Of a stretch of 14,354 nucleotides of DNA, positions 1-5,654 are shown in pieces. Under the pieces are notes generated by a model. It was given only the letters and a program-made list of their open reading frames with translations, was not told the origin of the DNA and did no database searches. This stretch comes from Scatosoma sp045652785. GTDB lineage: Bacteria; Bacillota; Clostridia; Christensenellales; Borkfalkiaceae. Positions within the stretch are counted from its first letter, which is position 1, and every line of letters begins with the position of its first letter. Position numbers and translations under genes: made by a program. The DNA is taken from NCBI GenBank assembly GCA_045652785.1, contig JAZOLF010000034.1, forward strand, positions 1 to 14,354, in the 5' to 3' direction.

Positions 1-420
1 AGGAATACCGCATAAGGGATCGACAAAACTTTGCGCCGCGATATCGTAATAGACGGCGTTGGCGGTAAAATCACGCCGACGGGCGTCCAAACAAATGTCG
101 TCCGTAAAGAAAATTTCCGCAGGAGTGTGTTCGCCACGGACGTACTTGTCTGAACGGAAACAAGTGTATTCAAAATCATTCCCTTCGCCGTCGGTGAGTT
201 TCACCGTCCCCGTGTGCTTATAGACCGCTTGGGGGATGAGCCCTGCTGCTATCGCATAGGCGGCAAAATCTTCGGCAAACATTCCCCCGCAAATGTCAAA
301 ATCGGTGTGTGCGGAATGCAAGTCACCCAAAAAATCGCGCACGAAACCGCCCACCACGTAGAGTGGTTTGGGGCAGGTACGGGCAAGGTTTTTTAATTTT
401 TCGGGTAAAAGTGTATGCAT
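1..420 (-). CDS. cca: CCA-adding tRNA nucleotidyltransferase (class II), partial, N-terminal 140 residues
   Basis: The enzyme adds or repairs the 3' CCA of tRNAs in the cytoplasm; the class II family also includes poly(A) polymerases. Reading from the ATG at 420-418, the frame is open to position 1, so about 140 residues are present and the rest lies outside the window. Visible family motifs are the nucleotide-binding start YVVGGFVRD near residue 25, the metal-binding DxD pair in TDFDICG near residue 45, and the downstream DARRRDFTANAVYYD block near residue 120. Together these are diagnostic of the family. An AGGA sequence lies upstream at a rather long distance of about 13 bases. A minus-strand promoter (463-491) precedes it and the next gene is divergent. 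CCA-adding versus CC-adding or poly(A) activity cannot be settled from the N-terminus. The tRNA at the other end of this window already encodes its CCA, so a repair role would suffice. Confidence 0.92.
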   Translation of the reverse strand, partial: MHTLLPEKLKNLARTCPKPLYVVGGFVRDFLGDLHSAHTDFDICGGMFAEDFAAYAIAAGLIPQAVYKHTGTVKLTDGEGNDFEYTCFRSDKYVRGEHTPAEIFFTDDICLDARRRDFTANAVYYDIAAQSFVDPLCGIP

Positions 421-462
421 AATGCCGTTTTTGTCCTAAAAAAGAAACTTTTTTCTAAAAAA

Positions 463-491
463 ATTATACCATTTTCAAAAATAAATTGCAA
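463..491 (-). promoter_or_regulatory. Promoter of cca, sharing its -35 box with the divergent promoter
   Basis: On the minus strand the -35 TTGCAA (491-486) is followed by a 17-base spacer and a consensus -10 TATAAT (468-463). The start codon lies about 43 bases beyond the -10. The -35 hexamer is its own reverse complement and is also the -35 of the plus-strand promoter. Confidence 0.8.
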
Positions 492-497
492 TTTATT
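480..497. repeat. 18-bp perfect palindrome centred on the shared -35 box
   Basis: AATAAATTGCAATTTATT is a perfect inverted repeat with its centre between 488 and 489. It contains the TTGCAA used as -35 in both directions. It could be a regulator-binding site, or simply the result of an AT-rich shared promoter core; no known operator is recognised. Confidence 0.6.
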
Positions 498-514
498 CCA
501 AAGTGTTGTATAAT
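486..514 (+). promoter_or_regulatory. Promoter of the lipid kinase / phosphatase operon
   Basis: The -35 TTGCAA (486-491), a 17-base spacer and a consensus -10 TATAAT (509-514) form a sigma-A-type promoter. The leader is about 55 bases to the ATG at 575. The -35 is shared with the divergent cca promoter. Confidence 0.82.
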
Positions 515-574
515 AAAAAAGGTAAAAAATTTTATTTTTTCCGTTCGACTGACAAAAGAAAAAGAAGGTAGCGT

Positions 575-1441
575 ATGTATCATATTATCGCAAATCCGAA
601 AGCAGGGGATAAGAAAGTAAAAAGACTGTTAAAGCGCACGCTGAAACTGTTGGATGATGCTGGCGTAGAATACGTTTTGCATGAAACGCAATATAAGCAT
701 CACGCTACGGAGATTGTTGCTGAACTCACGAAAGAAGATGGGATGAACGTTATCGCACTCGGCGGCGATGGTACGGTGCACGACGTTTTGAACGGTATCC
801 GCGACGTGACGAAGTGCAACTTCGGAATCATTCCTTTGGGGACAGGCAACGACTTTGCGGCATCTGCGAAAATCCCCTACAACGTAAAGAAAGCGGTGGA
901 GTTAATTTTAAGCGGGCAGACCAAGCCTACCGACTTCTTGGAAGTTGGCGGTAAACGTTGTATGAACGTTGCGGGCGTCGGGATCGACGTGGACGTTTTG
1001 GTTCGCTGTGAAAAGGCGCGCGCCAAGGGAAAACAAAAGTACACCCAAAATATGATCATTAGTTTCTTTAAATTCCACGGCTATGATTTGACGGTGGAAT
1101 GCGAAGGGGAAGTGCTGGTGAAAAAGACGTTGATGGTGACCGCTTGCAACGGCAAACAGTTCGGTGGCGGCTTGAAAATTTGCCCCGTTGCGGAAATCGA
1201 CGATGGTAAGATGGACGTTATGGTGGTTGATTGCTTTAAGAGCAAATGGCGTATTTTGGATGCCTTTATCCGCTTGAAGACGGGCGTGGTTATGAGTTAT
1301 CCGCACAAGCAATACTTCCGCACCGACCGTGTGAAAATTACCCCCAAGAACCCTTGTGTGGTGAACTTGGATGGGGAACTCTACGAAGGGCTTGACTTCG
1401 ATGCGAAGATTTGCCACGGCTTAAATATGTTCCGTCCTTAA
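575..1441 (+). CDS. Diacylglycerol kinase family lipid kinase (DgkB/YegS type)
   Basis: A cytoplasmic, membrane-associated kinase of 288 residues, a normal length for the DgkB/YegS/BmrU family, which phosphorylates diacylglycerol or related lipids with ATP to give phosphatidic acid. The N-terminus opens with MYHIIANPKAG. The nucleotide-binding GGDGT is at residues 63-67 and GTGNDF at 89-94, both hallmarks of the DAGK catalytic domain. The C-terminal part (NLDGELYEG near residue 265) matches the second family domain. The start is supported by AGAAGG at 563-568, six bases upstream. The phosphatase gene follows after 67 bases, probably in the same transcript. Substrate could be diacylglycerol, undecaprenol or another lipid, because the family is broad. 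The two PlsC-type genes elsewhere in this window also make phosphatidic acid, but they are not co-transcribed with it. Confidence 0.9.
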   Translation: MYHIIANPKAGDKKVKRLLKRTLKLLDDAGVEYVLHETQYKHHATEIVAELTKEDGMNVIALGGDGTVHDVLNGIRDVTKCNFGIIPLGTGNDFAASAKIPYNVKKAVELILSGQTKPTDFLEVGGKRCMNVAGVGIDVDVLVRCEKARAKGKQKYTQNMIISFFKFHGYDLTVECEGEVLVKKTLMVTACNGKQFGGGLKICPVAEIDDGKMDVMVVDCFKSKWRILDAFIRLKTGVVMSYPHKQYFRTDRVKITPKNPCVVNLDGELYEGLDFDAKICHGLNMFRP

Positions 1442-1443
1442 AC

Positions 1444-1466
1444 AAAGCAAGGTTTTGCCTTGTTTT
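1444..1466 (+). terminator. Weak hairpin after the lipid kinase gene, possible attenuator
   Basis: Arms AAAGCAAGG (1444-1452) and CCTTGTTTT (1458-1466) pair over 9 bp with one G-T wobble and a 5-base loop. There is no T-tract beyond the stem, so strong termination is unlikely. Partial read-through into the phosphatase gene is the likelier outcome. Confidence 0.3.
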
Positions 1467-1508
1467 CCCCAAAAGATGGGGGCAGGTACGGGTTGAAAGG
1501 ATTTTTAT

Positions 1509-2600
1509 ATGCAAAACAAACTCTACAAAAAATTGCTGGAACGCTTGCCGCAAGGGGTGATGGCGTTTGATAAGGGACTGCGTGTACGGTATGTAAACGC
1601 AGCCTTTTGTCGTGCGTTTTTTGCAGAGAAAAAGAAGGAAAAAGGCTCGCTTGGCGAAACGCTTTCCTGCTCGGTAGGTAAAGTGTGCGGTACGTACCCG
1701 AACTGTAATTACTGTGCGGTGTGGCGTGGGATGAAAAAGGTAGTGCAGGACAACCTGCCGCACACCGAAGAAATCCATACTACGCTTGCAAAGGGCGGTG
1801 CGCAAACGAATACTTTGGCGGTGACCGTGCATTTTTATCCCCCGACGGAAAAAGGGGGCTTATATATGGCGGTGGCTGGTGCGGCGTATCAAGCGGAAAT
1901 TGAGCGTGAAATGCTCTCCGCGCAAAAGGTACAACAACGCTTGTTGCCTGCGGGCAAGCAAGTGGCTGGCGTGCCCTACACGCTCACCTATATCCCCTGT
2001 TTGGAAGTGGGCGGCGATCTTGCGGACGCTTATGAAGTAGATGGGCAGGCGTATGCGGTGATTGCCGACGTATCGGGCAAGGGCTTGTCGGCGGGGATGC
2101 TGTCGGCGTTTGCGAAAGCGGCGTTGGACCGCACGGAACGGGATTTGGGCGTTGCTCTTGAAAAGATGAACAAGAAGTTCAACGAAGTGGGGCAGGACGA
2201 AAAGTCCTATATCACCGTCGCGGCGGTGCGCGTCGATCGCGAAGCAGGGCTGTTGTACTATGCGTTTGCGGGACATAACTCCCCCATTTTGCTGAAAAAC
2301 CGCGAAGGGATCCATGAAATTGAAAGCGCGTCCCCCCCGATCTCGAACTGGTTTGACGATGTGCAGTACGTAGAACGCGCTTTGCCGTTTAGCCGTGGGG
2401 ATACTTTGGCTCTTTTGACGGACGGCGTTATCGAGTGTAAAAACGCAAATGGGGAACTCTTCGGGACGGAGCGTGTGGAAAGCGTGTTGCTACAATCTCG
2501 AAACGCGGAAGACTTTGCGGCGAAACTCAAACAGGCGCTCGCCGTGTTCTCGGGTGGAAGATATACCGACGATATTACCGTGATGGCGTTCGATTTGTAA
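1509..2600 (+). CDS. PP2C-type (SpoIIE/RsbU family) serine phosphatase with cysteine-rich N-terminal PAS domain
   Basis: A predicted soluble signalling phosphatase of 363 residues that would dephosphorylate a serine or threonine on a partner protein, in this family often an anti-anti-sigma factor. Residues 1-125 form a PAS-like domain (LERLPQGVMAFD start) with cysteines at 34, 54, 60, 66 and 69; the last four sit in a CGTYPNCNYCAV-type block that could bind metal, an iron-sulfur cluster or a redox signal. A short linker helix (SAQKVQQRLLP, 137-147) leads into the catalytic domain. Metal-binding motifs are VGGD (167-170), ADVSGKG (186-192), GHNSP (255-259), LLTDG (302-306) and DDITV (354-358). 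The second half of the first motif is GGDLAD rather than the usual GGDxYD, but D173 is kept. AAAGGA at 1496-1501 is 7 bases from the start. No anti-sigma or STAS partner is encoded nearby, so the target is unknown. Confidence 0.88.
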   Translation: MQNKLYKKLLERLPQGVMAFDKGLRVRYVNAAFCRAFFAEKKKEKGSLGETLSCSVGKVCGTYPNCNYCAVWRGMKKVVQDNLPHTEEIHTTLAKGGAQTNTLAVTVHFYPPTEKGGLYMAVAGAAYQAEIEREMLSAQKVQQRLLPAGKQVAGVPYTLTYIPCLEVGGDLADAYEVDGQAYAVIADVSGKGLSAGMLSAFAKAALDRTERDLGVALEKMNKKFNEVGQDEKSYITVAAVRVDREAGLLYYAFAGHNSPILLKNREGIHEIESASPPISNWFDDVQYVERALPFSRGDTLALLTDGVIECKNANGELFGTERVESVLLQSRNAEDFAAKLKQALAVFSGGRYTDDITVMAFDL

Positions 2601-2632
2601 GCCTACGGATTTTGATAAATACAAACAAATGG

Positions 2633-2663
2633 GAAAGTGGAAATGTATCCGCTTTCTTTTTTT
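2633..2663 (+). terminator. Intrinsic terminator after the phosphatase gene
   Basis: Arms GAAAGTGGA (2633-2641) and TCCGCTTTC (2648-2656) pair over 9 bp with one T-G wobble, followed by a seven-T run (2657-2663). It lies 32 bases past the stop codon at 2600, and ends the upstream transcription unit. Confidence 0.75.
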
Positions 2664-2693
2664 ACAAAAAAGAATTTTTTTTGCGATAACCCC

Positions 2694-2722
2694 TTGAACT
2701 TCGGGAAAAGATATGTTATACT
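2694..2722 (+). promoter_or_regulatory. Promoter of the SGNH hydrolase / isomerase-kinase unit
   Basis: The -35 TTGAAC (2694-2699), a 17-base spacer and the -10 TATACT (2717-2722) with a TG one base upstream (extended -10 at 2714-2715). It lies just after a terminator and about 67 bases before the start codon at 2790. Confidence 0.8.
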
Positions 2723-2735
2723 TAATGGTGTACAT

Positions 2736-2755
2736 CGCGCGTGCGCGTGTGCGTG
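2736..2755. other. 20-bp alternating pyrimidine-purine tract in the 5' leader
   Basis: Positions 2736-2755 alternate C/T with G without interruption and are mostly CG and TG steps, a class of sequence prone to left-handed DNA. It sits just downstream of the predicted transcription start near 2729. A role is not demonstrated. Confidence 0.5.
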
Positions 2756-2789
2756 GGTTCGGCTACATTCTTTTAGGTGGGATAAGGGT

Positions 2790-3386
2790 ATGATGCAGAA
2801 GGAACGCTTTGAGTGGATTAGAAGTTGGTGCGATAATGCGGATAAGACGGACAAACCCCGCGTTTTGTTGGTTGGGGATTCGATTACCGAAGGGTATCAA
2901 GGGATCGTAAGGGAACTCCTTTTGGGTGTTTGCTACGTGGATTTCATCGCAACGTCCTACGCGGCGGATAACAAGTTTTACTCCGACCTGATTGAAGACT
3001 TCGCGAAGAATAGCGATTATGAAATCGTCCATTTCAGCCACGGGTTGCACGGTGTTCAAATGTGCCCCAGAACGTATAAAAGCAAGGTGAAAAACTTATT
3101 GACGCGGCTTGGCGAAAAGAGCGCAATCATTCTGGCGGAAACCACAATCGCTTATCGCGAAGGCAACCGCAAGCAGGACCCCGTTTGGCGTAAGCGTATC
3201 AATGAACGCAACGAAGTGGTTGCGGAACTTGTGACTGAACTCGATTGTGCGTGGGATCGGCTGTACGAAGTTAGTGAAAAAATCCCTGTGTCCGCGCGGG
3301 CGGCCGATGGGGTGCATTATGAACCTGCTGGGTATGAAGTCTTGGCAAACTCGGTTGCGAAAAGTATCTTAAAATTGTTAAAGTAA
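2790..3386 (+). CDS. SGNH/GDSL-type hydrolase, small cytoplasmic
   Basis: A 198-residue SGNH-fold hydrolase (esterase, acetylesterase or related); no signal peptide is seen. The nucleophile block is LLVGDSITEGY with S31 predicted catalytic, and the C-terminal block is DGVHYEPAGYEVL with D173 and H176 completing the triad. The third block reads HFSHGLHG (81-88), where relatives usually have an asparagine two residues before the leucine (NGLH type). The frame is open further upstream to 2637, but that start falls inside the terminator and upstream of the promoter at 2694-2722, so 2790 (MMQK, alternative 2793) is chosen, with AGGTGG at 2775-2780. The next gene starts 66 bases on without a clear promoter, suggesting co-transcription. 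The substrate is unknown; a carbohydrate ester is plausible from the sugar-related neighbour. Confidence 0.85.
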   Translation: MMQKERFEWIRSWCDNADKTDKPRVLLVGDSITEGYQGIVRELLLGVCYVDFIATSYAADNKFYSDLIEDFAKNSDYEIVHFSHGLHGVQMCPRTYKSKVKNLLTRLGEKSAIILAETTIAYREGNRKQDPVWRKRINERNEVVAELVTELDCAWDRLYEVSEKIPVSARAADGVHYEPAGYEVLANSVAKSILKLLK

Positions 3387-3388
3387 TC

Positions 3389-3408
3389 GGTGGAGTTTTC
3401 TCCCCCGA
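3389..3408 (+). other. Small GC-rich hairpin between the hydrolase and fusion genes
   Basis: Arms CGGTGGAG (3389-3396) and CTCCCCCG (3401-3408) pair around a TTTT loop with one mismatch. There is no T-tract after it, so it is not scored as a terminator; it may be an mRNA processing or stability element. Confidence 0.35.
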
Positions 3409-3451
3409 ATGGCGATAAAAAACAGAAAATGGCGTAGGCAGGTATGAAATT

Positions 3452-5578
3452 ATGAAGAAAATTGTGCGTTTGTTCCCTGAATGTAAGGACAATATTTGGG
3501 GTGGCGTTGCGCTCCGTGAAAAGTACGGAAAAATAACCGATAAGAACCCCGTTGGGGAAAGTTGGGAACTCTCTTTCCACAAGGACGGCCCGACGAAAAT
3601 CGAAGATGGTAGAACCCTGCAAGAAGCGGTGACGGCAAAGGAACTCGGTGGGAACTGCGAAGGTTTCCCCTTTTTCCCGATGCTTATTAAATTTATTGAC
3701 GCGAAACAGGATCTGTCGGTACAGGTACATCCGTCCGATGCGTATGCACTCAAAAATGAAAACAGTTTCGGAAAAACTGAAATGTGGTACGTTGTCGATG
3801 CGGAACCTGGCGCGGGGCTGTACGTTGGTTTTAAACAAGCGGTCACGAAAGAAACGTACGAACAAGCCATTAAGGACGGCACTTTAACCGAACTTTTGAA
3901 CTTCTACGAAGTGAAACCTGGCGATTGCTATTTTATTCCGTCGGGTACGATTCACGCCATCGGCGCAGGGTGCTTGATTGCGGAAATTCAACAAAACAGC
4001 AACTTGACCTACCGCGTGTACGATTACGGCCGCACGGACAAAAACGGCAACCCCAGAGAATTGCATATCGACAAGGCGCTGAAAGTGACGTCGCTTGAAA
4101 AGTACGAAAACAGCGCGACGGGGATTCAGCGTTCGTTTGGCGAATTGATCGGCGCAAGCAAGTACTTTACCACTACGAAAGTGGTCTTTGATGGCTCGGT
4201 GCTGATCCCGATGGATAAGAACTCGTTTAAGTGTGTGACCGTCGTGGACGGCGAAGGGAAAATCGGCGACGAATCCTACAAAGCAGGGGATAGTTTCTTC
4301 CTGCCTGCGGACGACGATAACGTGTTTGTTTTCGGACATGGTACCCTGATTGTTGCCGAAGTGCGTAAATATTACGTCGGTATTGACCTGGGCGGTACGT
4401 TTATTAAGGGCGGTATCGTGGATGATTTGGGGAATATCGTTTGCCAGGATAAAACCCCCACCGAAAGCGAAGGCGGCGCGGAAAAAGTATCCGAAAATAT
4501 CGCAGGCTTGGCGAAGAAACTTATGGCGCAGGTCGGCTTGACAGCGGACGACGTTGTGGGGATCGGTATGGGCGTGCCTGGCATGATTGACTCTAAAGCG
4601 GGGACGGTTATCTATTCGAATAACTTGAACTGGGTGGATTTTGCCATCGGTGAAAAGGTGGGCGAATTGACGGGCTTGCCTGTGAAGATTGCAAATGATG
4701 CGAACGTTGCCGCGCTTGGGGAGGTTAAGTTCGGCGTTGCAAAGGCGCACGATAACGCGATTTTGTTGACGCTCGGAACGGGTGTCGGCGGCGGTATCGT
4801 CGTGGATGGTAAGTTGGTGGAAGGCAACCGCTCGGCGGGTGCGGAACTCGGTCACGTGGTAATCGTGATGGGCGGCGAACAATGTACTTGCGGCAGAAAA
4901 GGATGCTTGGAAGCGTATGCGTCCGCGACGGCGCTCATTCGTGATACAAAGCGCACGATGTTGCTCCATCCCGAAAGCAAGATGTGGGAAGTGGGCTCGA
5001 TTGACGAAGTAACGGGCAAAACCGCTTTTGATTATAAGGACACCGACGCGTTTGCGAAGGAAGTTGTGGATGGCTATATCCGTGCTTTGGCGTGCGGGAT
5101 TGTCAACTTTGCCAACGTCTTCCGTCCCGAAGTGGTGATTTTGGGCGGCGGCGTTTGCGCGCAAGGTGATAACCTTGTCAAGCCCTTACAGGCGATTTTG
5201 GATGAAGAGTTGTTCGCTGGCGCGATGGGACCGCAGGTGAAAATCGTGATTGCGCAACTTGGCAACAGCGCAGGGATTTTGGGCGCGGCTGCACTTTTGC
5301 TCGACGGGGCAGATGGGGCGAAACCCACCCCCGCAAACGAACCGGTCGCGGCTAAGCAAGAAGACGAAGATCCGCTGTTTGTGACGGCGTGGAAAATGGC
5401 GGTAAAGAGCCGTAAGGTATCCATTTCGGAATTCCAAAGAAAACTGGGAATCGGGTATCCGCGCGCAGGACGTTTGCTGGAAAAGATGGAAGAAAAGGGA
5501 TATATCACCCTTTCTCCGAATAAGGTTTTGTTGACGAAAGCCGACTATGAAAAACTGTACGGTTCGCTCGACGATTAA
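3452..5578 (+). CDS. Fusion protein: class I phosphomannose isomerase - ROK sugar kinase - FtsK-gamma-like winged helix
   Basis: One 708-residue frame holds three domains. Residues 1-305 are a complete type I mannose-6-phosphate isomerase: QVHPSD (91-96), GKTEMWYV (107-114) and GTIHAIG (165-171) give the expected zinc ligands H93, E110 and H168, and the active-site arginine region is LTYRVYDYGR. Residues 306-618 are a complete ROK kinase: ATP loop GIDLGGTFIKGG (310-321), catalytic ANDANVAALGE (414-424, D416), GTGVGGG (442-448), ELGH (465-468) and the zinc motif CTCGRKGCLE (478-487). After a linker, residues 638-695 match the FtsK/SpoIIIE gamma domain (DPLFVTAWKMAV, then SEFQRKLGIGYPRAGRLLE). 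ROK specificity (glucose, mannose or fructose) is not readable. A kinase plus isomerase could carry mannose to fructose-6-phosphate. The start has AGGCAGGT at 3436-3443. Promoter is probably that at 2694. Confidence 0.9.
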   Translation: MKKIVRLFPECKDNIWGGVALREKYGKITDKNPVGESWELSFHKDGPTKIEDGRTLQEAVTAKELGGNCEGFPFFPMLIKFIDAKQDLSVQVHPSDAYALKNENSFGKTEMWYVVDAEPGAGLYVGFKQAVTKETYEQAIKDGTLTELLNFYEVKPGDCYFIPSGTIHAIGAGCLIAEIQQNSNLTYRVYDYGRTDKNGNPRELHIDKALKVTSLEKYENSATGIQRSFGELIGASKYFTTTKVVFDGSVLIPMDKNSFKCVTVVDGEGKIGDESYKAGDSFFLPADDDNVFVFGHGTLIVAEVRKYYVGIDLGGTFIKGGIVDDLGNIVCQDKTPTESEGGAEKVSENIAGLAKKLMAQVGLTADDVVGIGMGVPGMIDSKAGTVIYSNNLNWVDFAIGEKVGELTGLPVKIANDANVAALGEVKFGVAKAHDNAILLTLGTGVGGGIVVDGKLVEGNRSAGAELGHVVIVMGGEQCTCGRKGCLEAYASATALIRDTKRTMLLHPESKMWEVGSIDEVTGKTAFDYKDTDAFAKEVVDGYIRALACGIVNFANVFRPEVVILGGGVCAQGDNLVKPLQAILDEELFAGAMGPQVKIVIAQLGNSAGILGAAALLLDGADGAKPTPANEPVAAKQEDEDPLFVTAWKMAVKSRKVSISEFQRKLGIGYPRAGRLLEKMEEKGYITLSPNKVLLTKADYEKLYGSLDD

Positions 5579-5602
5579 CGGATAAAAACAAGCAAAAGAA
5601 AG

Positions 5603-5633
5603 GGGCAGGTATGCGTTGAGCGCATACCTGCCC
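5603..5633. terminator. Bidirectional intrinsic terminator between convergent genes
   Basis: GGGCAGGTATGCG (5603-5615) and CGCATACCTGCCC (5621-5633) form a perfect 13-bp stem with a 5-base loop. T-rich sequence follows on both strands (TTGTTTGTT on plus, CTTTCTTTTGC on minus). It serves the fusion gene ending at 5578 and the acyltransferase gene ending at 5655. Confidence 0.85.
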
Positions 5634-5654
5634 TTGTTTGTTATCGGGTTGGTG

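Noticed and set aside
908..1417. Antisense open frame of 169 codons opposite the lipid kinase
   Set aside because: It is a shadow of a gene with clear catalytic motifs and has no family features.
1338..1832. Minus-strand open frame crossing the lipid kinase/phosphatase boundary
   Set aside because: It covers parts of two supported plus-strand genes and has no domain signal.
2637..2789. Upstream extension of the SGNH hydrolase
   Set aside because: It starts inside the terminator and before the promoter at 2694-2722, and the added residues are low-complexity and unlike the family.
4361..4363. Internal GTG as separate start of the ROK kinase
   Set aside because: There is no ribosome site upstream and no stop ends the isomerase, so a continuous fusion is simpler.
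3884..5164. Long open frame of 426 codons antisense to the fusion gene
   Set aside because: It lies wholly opposite well-supported isomerase and kinase domains, has no recognisable motifs or ribosome site, and is explained by codon bias of the true gene.
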